A stretch of DNA of 64,000 bases from UBA6927 sp022447855 (GTDB lineage: Bacteria > Chloroflexota > Dehalococcoidia > Lucifugimonadales > UBA6927): positions 52,564-116,563 of the forward strand of contig JAKUTX010000003.1 of the NCBI GenBank assembly GCA_022447855.1, in the 5' to 3' direction. The notes under the pieces are model-generated. The model saw only the letters and a program-made list of their open reading frames with translations, ran no database searches and was not told the origin of the DNA. How positions within the stretch are numbered: position 1 is the stretch's first letter; each line of letters opens with the position of its first letter. Of the stretch, positions 8,859 through 17,396 are shown piece after piece. A program made the position numbers and the translations under genes.

Positions 8859-9911
8859 TTATCCAATCTCAATCATTCTTTGTACAGAACGAGCAGCTCG
8901 GTTAGCAATATCATTAGGAACATGAACCTCATATTGAGAATTTTTTAGACACTCAAGTGTATCCTCTAAAGTAATTTGATTCATATGAGGGCACCTCACA
9001 CTACACATTCTAAGCATTTCTTTATCAGGATTTTCTGAGGCGATATTGTCTCCCATAGAACATTCGGTCAACAATAAATATTTTGAAGCCTTCGATTCAG
9101 AGGTGTATCTGATCATTGCATTAGTGCTACCTGAAAAATCAGATGCTTCTACAACTTCAGGACTACACTCAGGATGAGACAAAATCAAAACATCAGAAAA
9201 CTGCTTTCTAACACTATTAATATCCTCTACGGAAAATTTTTCATGAACCTCACATCTACCTGCCCATCCAATCATCTGAAATTCAGAAAAATCTTCAGGC
9301 TGAAATTCCTTAGAATGAACATCAGGAAATGCAATCGTATATCCAAGTTGTGCTGCGACATTCTTAGATAAATACTCATCCGGAATAAAAATTACCTGAT
9401 CAACCCCCAGTGATTGCACTACTGCAGATGCATTACTAGATGTGCAACAAATATCACACTCAGCCTTCACATCAGCATATGTATTTACATAGGTGACTAC
9501 AGGGACACCCGGAAAACTTTTCTTAAGCTTTTTAACATCTTCCGCTGTAATGCTTGAAGCAAGAGAACAACCTGCCTTTTGAGAAGGAATTAAAACTTTT
9601 TTATCAGGACTTAAAATTTTAGCAGTCTCAGCCATAAACTGAACTCCACAAAAAACTATCACGTCCTTATCTGTTTCAGCCGCTCTCCTACTTAGCTCAA
9701 GAGAATCACCTACAAAATCAGGAATAGAATGAAACAATGCTGGCTCCATGTAATTATGACCAAGGATCACTGCATTCATCTCTTCTTTAAGAAGATTTAT
9801 TTCATATGCCAATTCAGATTTTAATTTCAATTCAAAATCTGGGACGATCCCCGAAAGTTTTGATTCTAAATGCTTGAAAATTTCCAAGGAACTCTTTTTT
9901 GTAGTAGTCAT
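8859..9911 (-). CDS. nadA: Quinolinate synthase
   Basis: NadA (350 residues) condenses iminoaspartate with dihydroxyacetone phosphate to give quinolinate in de novo NAD synthesis, using a [4Fe-4S] cluster. Ligand cysteines are visible in FCGVQFMAE (Cys88), CCTSSNA and RCPHMNQITLE, and other conserved segments are GHNYMEP and WAGRCEVH. The gene overlaps nadC by ATGA (9908-9911), so nadC-nadA are translationally coupled. No nadB (aspartate oxidase) is present in the window. Iminoaspartate must therefore come from an enzyme encoded elsewhere. Confidence 0.95.
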   Translation of the reverse strand: MTTTKKSSLEIFKHLESKLSGIVPDFELKLKSELAYEINLLKEEMNAVILGHNYMEPALFHSIPDFVGDSLELSRRAAETDKDVIVFCGVQFMAETAKILSPDKKVLIPSQKAGCSLASSITAEDVKKLKKSFPGVPVVTYVNTYADVKAECDICCTSSNASAVVQSLGVDQVIFIPDEYLSKNVAAQLGYTIAFPDVHSKEFQPEDFSEFQMIGWAGRCEVHEKFSVEDINSVRKQFSDVLILSHPECSPEVVEASDFSGSTNAMIRYTSESKASKYLLLTECSMGDNIASENPDKEMLRMCSVRCPHMNQITLEDTLECLKNSQYEVHVPNDIANRAARSVQRMIEIG

Positions 9912-10765
9912 GAATTTCGCCCCTCAAATTGAGAATTCAATAAAAAACTAATATCCATCGCTTTCACCGAATGAGTTAATGCACCAACAGAAATGAAATC
10001 CACTCCTGTATATGCCACATCTTTCACATTAGCAAGTGTAACATTACCTGAAGCTTCCAAGGGAACCTTACCATTAACTATTCTAACAGATTTAGTCATA
10101 TCTTCTAAATTCATATTGTCTAATAATATTCTATCAACTTCTAAATCGATGGTCTCTTTTAATTCTAAAATGTTTTTTACTTCAACTTCAACCACAAGGT
10201 GTTTATATTTTCCATTTCTCACTCTAGATACTGCCTCAGAAATACTTCCTGATGCTTCAATATGATTCTCCTTGATTAAAACCATATCGTACAATCCCTC
10301 TCTATGATTAACCCCTCCTCCTAAAGAAACTGCCAATTTATCTAAAAGTCGAATCCCGGGGGCTGTTTTTCTGGTATCTAGTATTTTGGCTTTTGTACCT
10401 TGTACTGCATCAACAAATTTACTGGTCGTTGTTGAAATACCCGACATCCTCTGTAAAAAATTTAATGCCACTCTCTCACCACTTAGTAAAGCCCTACCGG
10501 ACCCTCTTACAGTGGCTATAATTTCTCCAATTTTTATTTTTTCTCCATCATTTTTTTTAATTGAAAATCGTACATTTTTATCTAGAGTATTAAACACAAG
10601 TGACGCGACTTCTAAACCTGAAACTACTCCATCCTGCCGACTAAGAAACTCCCCAAAAAAAATATCATTTGGTTTGACGGTTGAAAGAGTCGTTACATCT
10701 CCATCAGCAACATCTTCATTTAGAGCAGTCTCAATAATCTTGTTAATTTTAGGCACCAAATTCAT
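9908..10765 (-). CDS. nadC: Nicotinate-nucleotide pyrophosphorylase (carboxylating)
   Basis: NadC (285 residues) converts quinolinate and PRPP to nicotinate mononucleotide, the step after NadA. Diagnostic segments are EDVADGDVTT near the N-terminus, LNFLQRMSGIST, DTRKTAPGIRLLDKLAV with the phosphate- and quinolinate-binding Arg/Lys residues, and EVEVKNILE followed by ILLDNM and VPLEASGNV. It is first in the leftward nadC-nadA pair and diverges from the siroheme reductase gene. Length and motif order match the family, with no sign of truncation. Confidence 0.95.
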   Translation of the reverse strand: MNLVPKINKIIETALNEDVADGDVTTLSTVKPNDIFFGEFLSRQDGVVSGLEVASLVFNTLDKNVRFSIKKNDGEKIKIGEIIATVRGSGRALLSGERVALNFLQRMSGISTTTSKFVDAVQGTKAKILDTRKTAPGIRLLDKLAVSLGGGVNHREGLYDMVLIKENHIEASGSISEAVSRVRNGKYKHLVVEVEVKNILELKETIDLEVDRILLDNMNLEDMTKSVRIVNGKVPLEASGNVTLANVKDVAYTGVDFISVGALTHSVKAMDISFLLNSQFEGRNS

Positions 10766-10849
10766 AGTTGGACAAAGTTATCATTAACTCCAAAATAGTT
10801 CAATCTTAAAAAACAATCTATTTTTTTACTTTTGGGGAATCTAGTTCAA

Positions 10850-10878
10850 TTGACATCTGACCAACTTTTTGTTAATTT
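10850..10878 (+). promoter_or_regulatory. Possible promoter for the siroheme reductase gene
   Basis: TTGACA (10850-10855) is a perfect -35, with TAATTT (10873-10878) 17 bases downstream as a weak -10. A better -10 hexamer, TATAAT (10887-10892), is 31 bases from the TTGACA and so cannot pair with it, but it could work with a weaker -35. The spacer is shared with divergent nadC. Confidence 0.35.
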
Positions 10879-10933
10879 CCAATCACTATAATTAACTATC
10901 TCGTGCGGCAAATAGACTTGGGGGAAGCCTAAA

Positions 10934-12694
10934 ATGACACAGACATTTCAACCGGATTCTAGCAGAGTACTAGAAATTAGGGCTGATGAAATTGATGACT
11001 TTGAAGAACAAGTAACAAAATTCCAAGCAGGTGAATGGGACCCCACTCAATTTATGGCATTCAGACTTCGCCAAGGTATCTATGGTCAAAGGCAACCTGA
11101 TGTTCACATGGTAAGGGTTAAAGCTCCTTTTGGAGGATTAACAGCAGACCAGTTAGATGCACTAGGGGAAGTAGCTGAAAGATTCGCTCCACTTGGCAAA
11201 GGCCATGTTACAACTCGAGAAAACATTCAATTCCATCATGTTTTGCTTTCTGACGGGGCTCCCTTAATGCGAATTTTAGGGGAAGTTGGTTTAAGCACTC
11301 GTGAAGCTTGCGGAAACACAGTAAGAAACGTTACCGGCTGTCCAAGTGCTGGAGTCTGTTCTGATGAACCTTTCGATGTCACTCCATATGCAGCCGCTTA
11401 TTCTCGTTATTTTGTCCGACACCCGTTTAGTCAAGCAATGCCACGCAAAATCAAATCTGCCTTCTCTGGGTGTATGGCTGATTGTGCTATAACCGCAATC
11501 CACGATGTTGGATTTTTACCTGTAATTAAAAATGGTGAGCATGGATTTAAAATGGTAATGGGTGGTGGAACTTCTATTATGGCTAGAATTGCTCCCACTC
11601 TGTACGAATTTGTCTCTGTAAAGGATTATTTAAAAGTCACAGAAGCAGCTCTAAGAGTATTCCATAAATCTAATGAACTTCGAAAAAACCGCTCTAAAGC
11701 GAGAGTTAAATTCTTAATTGACAGAATTGGAATGGACGAATTCAGAAACCTTGTCGAAGAGGAACTCTCTAAACCATGGGCTCAGAGATCTTTCGACCCA
11801 GAAGACTTACTATTTGTGGAAGATGAAGAATCAACTGCAGTTTCTAATGACACTGATTGGTTACCCGAAGAGAAAGATAATACAGATTTTACAATCTGGA
11901 AATCTAGCAATGTTTCTAAACAAAAACAACCGGGCTACAACATGGTCACAGTCAAATTACCATTAGGGGATATCCAAGCGAATCAATTTCATCAACTTGC
12001 GACTATTGCCCGCAAATTCTCTGGTGGACATGCTAGAGCCACTCACCAACAAAACTTGGTCTTCAGGTGGGTACACGATAATGCATTATTCTCTATTTGG
12101 AAAGAATTATCCAATATTGAACTAGGTGATTCAGGCTCTGAAACAATCAAAGATATCGTTTCCTGTCCTGGAACTGACAGTTGTAAAATGGGTATTACAT
12201 CTTCAATGGGCCTAGGAAGAGCATTATCAGAAGCCGTAGAAAATATTTCCGATAATGATGAATTAACATCAAAGATGCATGTGAAGATGAGCGGTTGTCC
12301 TAATGGATGCGGACAACATCATATTGCAGATATTGGATTTCATGGTGCTGCACTGAAAGGTCCAGGAGGGCAAATCCCAGCATATGACCTTTTTATTGGA
12401 GGAACATATGGAGATGGAGAAACCAAAATTGGTCAACGTGTAAGGGCCAGAATTCCTACAAAAATGTTGCCACAGGCTACTCAGAAAATTTTATCTTATT
12501 ATCAAAACTCTCGTTTAGCAGATGAAGAATTTAAAGATTTTGTTGAAAGAGTTGGAACTGATCCATTCGCAGAGCTAATGGAAGAATATAAAGACCTCCC
12601 TGACTTAGATAGAGATTCTATAGAATTCTACATGGATTGGGATAAAACGATCAAATATCAAGTTGAGCGTGGCGAAGGTGAATGTATGGTCTAG
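10934..12694 (+). CDS. Siroheme nitrite/sulfite reductase (ferredoxin-type)
   Basis: This 586-residue protein belongs to the NirA/Sir family, which reduces nitrite to ammonia or sulfite to sulfide by six electrons at a siroheme-[4Fe-4S] centre. The C-terminal half has the cluster quartet CPGTDSC (Cys411, Cys417) and SGCPNGC (Cys455, Cys459). The N-terminal half has substrate-site basic residues (TTRENIQFH, NTVRNVTG, PRKIKSAF). It also has a second cysteine quartet: Cys136 and Cys142 (CPSAGVC) plus Cys180 and Cys184 (CMADC). Sequence does not settle nitrite versus sulfite. A GGGGGAA site precedes the ATG. It stands alone, with no nitrate reductase, transporter or siroheme synthase gene nearby. 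Confidence 0.88.
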   Translation: MTQTFQPDSSRVLEIRADEIDDFEEQVTKFQAGEWDPTQFMAFRLRQGIYGQRQPDVHMVRVKAPFGGLTADQLDALGEVAERFAPLGKGHVTTRENIQFHHVLLSDGAPLMRILGEVGLSTREACGNTVRNVTGCPSAGVCSDEPFDVTPYAAAYSRYFVRHPFSQAMPRKIKSAFSGCMADCAITAIHDVGFLPVIKNGEHGFKMVMGGGTSIMARIAPTLYEFVSVKDYLKVTEAALRVFHKSNELRKNRSKARVKFLIDRIGMDEFRNLVEEELSKPWAQRSFDPEDLLFVEDEESTAVSNDTDWLPEEKDNTDFTIWKSSNVSKQKQPGYNMVTVKLPLGDIQANQFHQLATIARKFSGGHARATHQQNLVFRWVHDNALFSIWKELSNIELGDSGSETIKDIVSCPGTDSCKMGITSSMGLGRALSEAVENISDNDELTSKMHVKMSGCPNGCGQHHIADIGFHGAALKGPGGQIPAYDLFIGGTYGDGETKIGQRVRARIPTKMLPQATQKILSYYQNSRLADEEFKDFVERVGTDPFAELMEEYKDLPDLDRDSIEFYMDWDKTIKYQVERGEGECMV

Positions 12695-12770
12695 GTCTCA
12701 CTGCGAGACGTTGGGGCAAAATCATTTCGAATTCTTGTTTAGCGTAAATTGATGCTATTTCTTCAAAATT

Positions 12771-13088
12771 TTACTTCCTGGTAATGAAAATTGTTGCGTA
12801 TCCCAAGATGAAAATTAGTAATGCTCCAAGAGCTACAAACTGTGCAACAGAAGGAATTAAAAACTTAAATACAATCGAAGATACCAGCGTAATTAAAGAC
12901 ACCAAAAGGATCAATCCAGAAGAAAAAGGCCAAAAGCTAATTCTAAGATTTTCTTTCATTTTTAAAAAATAATATTGAAAAACTGAGAACTGATCATCAT
13001 ACGAAATATCTACCAAATCCGGATCTTCAGATTCGTCGGCCAGTCTCAGGATTTCTTCAATCTCTCTTTTGTATTGTTGTTCAGGCAT
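12771..13088 (-). CDS. Small two-helix membrane protein of unknown function
   Basis: This 105-residue protein is not one I recognise. Residues 1-45 are acidic and hydrophilic (EIEEILRLADESEDPD). Two hydrophobic segments follow (about 56-76, and 79-102 ending YATIFITRK), so the N-terminus is probably cytoplasmic with a helical hairpin in the membrane. The coding call rests on length, a typical small-membrane-protein layout and isolation between two well-supported genes. The Shine-Dalgarno is weak. It converges with the siroheme reductase gene and diverges from tig, so there is no operon context to suggest a role. Confidence 0.6.
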   Translation of the reverse strand: MPEQQYKREIEEILRLADESEDPDLVDISYDDQFSVFQYYFLKMKENLRISFWPFSSGLILLVSLITLVSSIVFKFLIPSVAQFVALGALLIFILGYATIFITRK

Positions 13089-13244
13089 CTTGTTTAACCA
13101 AAAATGAAAATTATCCTATAAATTTAATATTTCTATATAAACAAATCAACAAGAACTTTCCGAATTTGATAAGAATAGTATAGAATTAGGTTATATCGTT
13201 AACATTCTCCAATAAGAATTCGATAACTTTCACCCCAGAACACT

Positions 13245-13273
13245 TTAACTATAGATTTTTGTGGTGCTAGTAT
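13245..13273 (+). promoter_or_regulatory. Predicted extended -10 promoter for tig-clpP-clpX
   Basis: TTAACT (13245-13250), a 17-base spacer and TAGTAT (13268-13273) preceded by TGC form a plausible sigma-70 promoter with an extended -10. Transcription would start about 20 bases before the tig TTG start at 13299. No CIRCE element or other heat-shock operator is evident in the spacer. Confidence 0.45.
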
Positions 13274-13298
13274 TAAATTACGATCAATAGGAGTTCCG

Positions 13299-14645
13299 TT
13301 GAAAATAACACGAGAAAAAGAAATCGACTTGCAAGCTATATTACTTGTTGAACTTGAAGAAGAAGACCTAGGTCAATATTTAGAAAGAGGATATAAAAAG
13401 GCGGTTCAACGTGTGAACATCCCTGGTTTTCGAAAAGGAAAAGTGCCTAGATCAATGTTAGAACAATACATCGGCAAGGAAGGTCTATTAAATGAGGTAT
13501 TAGACACAATGGTACCTGAAGTAGCTTCTGAAGCGGTCGATTCCCAAGATTTGAATCCTTCTTCCTATCCTCAAATTGAAATAATTTCAATGGATCCTTT
13601 TAATTTTAAAGCTACTGTACCTCTTCAACCAGAAGTAAAACTCAATGATTACACTTCCCTCAGGATTCCATTAAACATCCCAGAAACTACCGACCAGGAC
13701 ATTGAAGCAGAAATTAAGCAATTACAAGAACGTTCTTCTACATGGAAACCTGCTGAACGAGAGGCACAATTTGACGACCTTTTAACCATAACTGCAGTCG
13801 GAAATGTTGAGGGTGAAACCAAAATGAATGAAAGTGATGTGGTTTTCTTAATGGATCCTCAAAGTAACCGTCCAATGCCAGGATTTGTAGAAGCTTTGGT
13901 AGGATCCAAAGTAGATGAAAATAAAGCTTTTAACATTGAAATTCCCGAAGACTTCCCTGACCAATCAATCGCTGGAAAAGAAATGGAATTTAATGTTTCG
14001 ATTTCTGAAATCAAGGAAAAAGATCTTCCTGAATTAGATGATGAATTTGCTAAAACTGTTGGGGACGGACACGAATCAATTGATGCCCTTAGGGAAAGTG
14101 TTAAAAACGACTTAATCCTTTCAACTGAAACTCAAACAAAAAGAGAATATCAAAACTCTGTGATTGAATCCTTGATTGAATTAGCAGAATTTAGATTTCC
14201 TCCACTGCTAATAGAACATGAAATTACACGTATCAACGAAGAGAGAGATAGAATATTTCAACAGATGAATATACGTGTAGATGATTACCTAAAATCTATT
14301 AACAAAACCGCTGAAGAAATGGAAAATGACGTCAAAGAAGAAGCCTCTACAAGAATTAAGCAATCTTATCTAATGAAAAATATTTCCGAATCCGAAAATA
14401 TTGAACCTTCAGAAGATTTAATCGAAGAACGAATCAAAGAATATATCCAAGAAAATCAATCTGAGCAAAATCCTATACAAGAAACTGAAGATCTACGAGA
14501 ATCTATCCAAAGATCACTTGTCTCTGAACAAACGATTGAAAAATTAGTCTCTATTGCAAGTTCAAATGAAATTACCAATCCGTCTAAAAATGAAGACGGA
14601 GAAGTCAATGATGACAAAAAGGAGAAAATTGACAATGACGATTGA
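13299..14645 (+). CDS. tig: Trigger factor (ribosome-associated chaperone)
   Basis: This 448-residue trigger factor binds near the ribosome exit tunnel and shields nascent chains. The N-terminal ribosome-docking signature is clear (PGFRKGKVP, about residues 43-51). A FKBP-type peptidyl-prolyl isomerase region follows at about 160-245, then a long helical, highly charged C-terminal domain ending in an acidic tail (KKEKIDNDD). The start is TTG at 13299, with AGGAG at 13289-13293 five bases upstream; no ATG gives the conserved N-terminus. Its last 11 bases overlap clpP. The tig-clpP-clpX order is conserved widely in bacteria. Confidence 0.95.
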   Translation: MKITREKEIDLQAILLVELEEEDLGQYLERGYKKAVQRVNIPGFRKGKVPRSMLEQYIGKEGLLNEVLDTMVPEVASEAVDSQDLNPSSYPQIEIISMDPFNFKATVPLQPEVKLNDYTSLRIPLNIPETTDQDIEAEIKQLQERSSTWKPAEREAQFDDLLTITAVGNVEGETKMNESDVVFLMDPQSNRPMPGFVEALVGSKVDENKAFNIEIPEDFPDQSIAGKEMEFNVSISEIKEKDLPELDDEFAKTVGDGHESIDALRESVKNDLILSTETQTKREYQNSVIESLIELAEFRFPPLLIEHEITRINEERDRIFQQMNIRVDDYLKSINKTAEEMENDVKEEASTRIKQSYLMKNISESENIEPSEDLIEERIKEYIQENQSEQNPIQETEDLRESIQRSLVSEQTIEKLVSIASSNEITNPSKNEDGEVNDDKKEKIDNDD

Positions 14646-15243
14646 GCCACAAAGTATTATCCCAATGGTGGTAGAAACCGGTGCTAGAGGAGAGCGAGCA
14701 TATGATATATACTCTTTACTTCTCAAAGAAAGAATTGTATTCCTGGGAACTCCAATCAATGATCAGGTTTCCAATGCTATAGTTGCACAATTACTTTTCT
14801 TAGCGCGGGAAGACCCCGAAAGAGACATTCAACTTTATATCAATAGCCCTGGAGGAGTAGTTACCTCTGGTCTTGCAATATACGACACCATGCAACAAAT
14901 CCAACCAGATGTCTCCACAATTTGTGTAGGCCTTGCCGCAAGTATGGGAACTGTCTTGCTTTGCGGTGGAGCTAGTGGAAAAAGATATTCACTCCCAAAT
15001 TCCACAGTACATATGCACCAACCGTTGGGAGGAGCTCAGGGACAAGCATCAGATATTGAAATTGCAGCAAGAGAAATTTTGCGAGTTCAAGACCGATTGA
15101 GACAAATTATTTCTTCCCATACCAAACAACCATATGATCGCGTTGCAAGAGACTCTGATCGTGATTATTATCTCAATGCTGAAGAAGCATTGGACTATGG
15201 CTTAATAGACGATATTTTAAAATCAAACGACTCAAATTCCTAA
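14635..15243 (+). CDS. clpP: ATP-dependent Clp protease proteolytic subunit
   Basis: ClpP (202 residues) is the serine peptidase that forms the tetradecameric degradation chamber with ClpX. The start is placed at 14635 (MTIEPQSIIPMVV), inside the end of tig, because AAGGAG at 14619-14624 is well spaced and the family N-terminus begins here; an upstream in-frame ATG at 14554 would add 27 unrelated residues. The inferred catalytic triad is Ser103 (GLAASMGT), His128 (HMHQPLGG) and Asp177 (RDSDRDYYL). The 11-base overlap with tig suggests translational coupling. Confidence 0.96.
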   Translation: MTIEPQSIIPMVVETGARGERAYDIYSLLLKERIVFLGTPINDQVSNAIVAQLLFLAREDPERDIQLYINSPGGVVTSGLAIYDTMQQIQPDVSTICVGLAASMGTVLLCGGASGKRYSLPNSTVHMHQPLGGAQGQASDIEIAAREILRVQDRLRQIISSHTKQPYDRVARDSDRDYYLNAEEALDYGLIDDILKSNDSNS

Positions 15244-15261
15244 ATAATTTAAGGTGATTGA

Positions 15262-16578
15262 ATGACTAATAATGCACGCACGGATTATCAATGCTCTTTT
15301 TGCGGGAAACCTCAAGCAAAGGTAAGACGTCTAATTGCTGGGCCAGACCGTGTGTTCATTTGTGATGAATGTGTTTCTTTATGCGGACAAATTATTTCTG
15401 AAGATCCAACCACAACTCATCAAGATAAATCAAAATCTATTCCCTCAAATAAATTAAAACCTAAAGCAATTTTCGACCAACTTGAGCAATATGTAGTCGG
15501 CCAAAAATATGCAAAGAAAGTCATAAGTGTTGCGGTATACAACCATTACAAACGTATCCACTCTCAACATAATGAATCTGATACCGAATTACCAAAAGCT
15601 AATGTACTTATGATAGGACCTCCTGGCTCAGGAAAGACTTATTTAGCTCAAACTCTTGCGAAAATCCTTGATGTGCCATATGCAATTGCAGACGCCACAG
15701 CCCTAACTGAAGCTGGTTACGTAGGAGAAGATGTTGAAAACATTCTGTTAAGACTTATTAGCGCAGCAGATTTCGACATTGATCGAGCTGAACATGGAAT
15801 AATATATATTGACGAAATAGACAAAATCGCTAGAAAAGGTTCTAACCCTTCAATTACCAGGGACGTTTCAGGCGAAGGAGTGCAACAAGGTCTTCTGAAA
15901 ATCATTGAAGGCTGTGTTGCTAACGTTCCTCCACAAGGCGGTAGAAAACATCCTCACCAAGAATTTATGCAAATCAAAACTCACAACATTTTATTTATGT
16001 GCGGAGGAGCATTTGAGGGAATGTCAGAAATCATAGAAAAACGTGTTTTCAAAGACACTCGAAAACTTGGTTTTAAATCTTCATCCGAATTTTCTAGCCC
16101 TACCAATTTCCCTGAGAAAGATTTATTTAAGCATATTGCTGTCGAAGACTTGTTGGAGTACGGATTTATACCAGAATTCGTTGGGAGACTTCCAGTCCAT
16201 GTTGGTTTAGAACAATTAGACCAAGATGCCTTAATACAAGTTTTAACAGAGCCCAAAAATGCACTGGTAAAACAATACGAATATCTCTTCAAAATGGACA
16301 ACGTTGACCTAGAATTTGAAAAAGAAGCCCTAAAATTAACAGCACAATTAGCTATTAATCAAAATTCTGGTGCACGAGGATTAAGAACTATTTTGGAAAA
16401 AACACTCTTGGATATAATGTATGAATTACCTAATCTGAATCGTGTTTCAAAATGTATTGTCGGCCCCAAAGCTATTACAGGTGAAAGCTCCGTCGACCTT
16501 ATATCCAAATCTGGATCAAAACTCCAATTCCCTCAGAGATCTAGTACCCCGTCAAAAAAAGAATTGAAATCAGCTTAA
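15262..16578 (+). CDS. clpX: ATP-dependent Clp protease ATP-binding subunit ClpX
   Basis: ClpX (438 residues) unfolds substrates and feeds them into ClpP. It starts with the zinc-binding domain (CSFCGKPQ and CDECVSLC). The AAA+ module has Walker A GPPGSGKT (residues 119-126), pore loop GYVGED, Walker B IIYIDEIDKIA, RKH loop GGRKHPHQEF, the ClpP-docking loop KLGF and sensor 2 GARGLRT. Walker A carries Pro where many ClpX have Thr, a conservative variation. It sits 18 bases after clpP. Its last nine bases overlap the convergent formyltransferase gene, so no space remains for an independent terminator. Confidence 0.96.
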   Translation: MTNNARTDYQCSFCGKPQAKVRRLIAGPDRVFICDECVSLCGQIISEDPTTTHQDKSKSIPSNKLKPKAIFDQLEQYVVGQKYAKKVISVAVYNHYKRIHSQHNESDTELPKANVLMIGPPGSGKTYLAQTLAKILDVPYAIADATALTEAGYVGEDVENILLRLISAADFDIDRAEHGIIYIDEIDKIARKGSNPSITRDVSGEGVQQGLLKIIEGCVANVPPQGGRKHPHQEFMQIKTHNILFMCGGAFEGMSEIIEKRVFKDTRKLGFKSSSEFSSPTNFPEKDLFKHIAVEDLLEYGFIPEFVGRLPVHVGLEQLDQDALIQVLTEPKNALVKQYEYLFKMDNVDLEFEKEALKLTAQLAINQNSGARGLRTILEKTLLDIMYELPNLNRVSKCIVGPKAITGESSVDLISKSGSKLQFPQRSSTPSKKELKSA

Positions 16579-17382
16579 TCCATTAGAATTTAACATCTGG
16601 CGAACTTCTGCATCCAAGCATAAACCATTTTTAGAAACAGGATTACCGAGTCGATCAATTAAGTTCCCATCGTAAACATTAATTTCTCTCGTCGCCATTG
16701 CCATCAAAGTTTTAAGAAGAAGAGGTCTTTCATACATTATTCCGTCTTCTCGAATTTTGCGAAAAAGTTTCGATTCTTCAAAATTTTTCTTCTCTTGATT
16801 GTTCAAAACTAACTGTAAATCTTTCCAAAGCGGATCATATGACTTTCCTTTAATTGGATAGCTACACCAAGAGAGAATTGGACCTTCATCCAAGGTATCT
16901 GTAACTGAATGTACCATGACGCCAGATTCATCAGCATTGCTATTAATCAATTCATTAATTACCTGAATCCAAGTTCCCGATGGACCATTTGGCAAAGCAG
17001 GATGAAGGTTAATCATTGGCATCTCCCTAATCATCTCTTTCCCCGTTATAAGCAAATATCCTGCCAATACTGAAATTTGCGGATTAAAAATACTTAATTT
17101 TTCAACAACTTCACTATGATAATCCTCACGAAACTTTGACCAATACCCTCCTCCTCTTTCAATTCTATACTTAGAACTGGAAAACGTAACTAATGGAATT
17201 TGTTTCCCTTCAACAAATTTAAATAGATTATCACTACCTTCGCCTTCTCCAAATTCCCTGTTACTAAAAACAAATTCAATCGAAGCTTCGAGGTCACCAT
17301 TTTCTATCGAAGAAATTACAGTTTTTAGAAATCCTAAAGAACCTTCACCTCTTCCTGTTGTAATCCATCCTAACCTCAACAT
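16570..17382 (-). CDS. Formyltransferase-family protein (PurN-like)
   Basis: This 270-residue protein has the folate-dependent formyltransferase fold used by PurN (GAR transformylase) and by the catalytic domain of Met-tRNA formyltransferase. The catalytic triad is intact: Asn125 and His127 in MINLHPALP, and Asp165 in DTLDEGPIL. The N-terminus (GWITTGRGEG) departs from the usual PurN phosphate loop, and an extra segment near residues 40-90 lengthens it beyond the roughly 200-residue PurN. It has no tRNA-binding C-terminal domain. GAR formylation is the likeliest role. A GAGGTG site precedes the ATG, and it probably follows the rhomboid gene in one transcript. Confidence 0.75.
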   Translation of the reverse strand: MLRLGWITTGRGEGSLGFLKTVISSIENGDLEASIEFVFSNREFGEGEGSDNLFKFVEGKQIPLVTFSSSKYRIERGGGYWSKFREDYHSEVVEKLSIFNPQISVLAGYLLITGKEMIREMPMINLHPALPNGPSGTWIQVINELINSNADESGVMVHSVTDTLDEGPILSWCSYPIKGKSYDPLWKDLQLVLNNQEKKNFEESKLFRKIREDGIMYERPLLLKTLMAMATREINVYDGNLIDRLGNPVSKNGLCLDAEVRQMLNSNGLS

Positions 17383-17396
17383 ACTTCACCTCGATT

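Noticed and set aside
10386..10787. A 133-codon open frame on the + strand
   Set aside because: It is antisense to nadC, and the nadC motifs are complete on the other strand.
10850..10892. TTGACA at 10850 paired with TATAAT at 10887 as one promoter
   Set aside because: The spacing is 31 bases, far from the 16-18 needed.
12695..12709. GTCTC-actgc-GAGAC hairpin after the siroheme reductase as a terminator
   Set aside because: The stem is only five pairs and no T-run follows.
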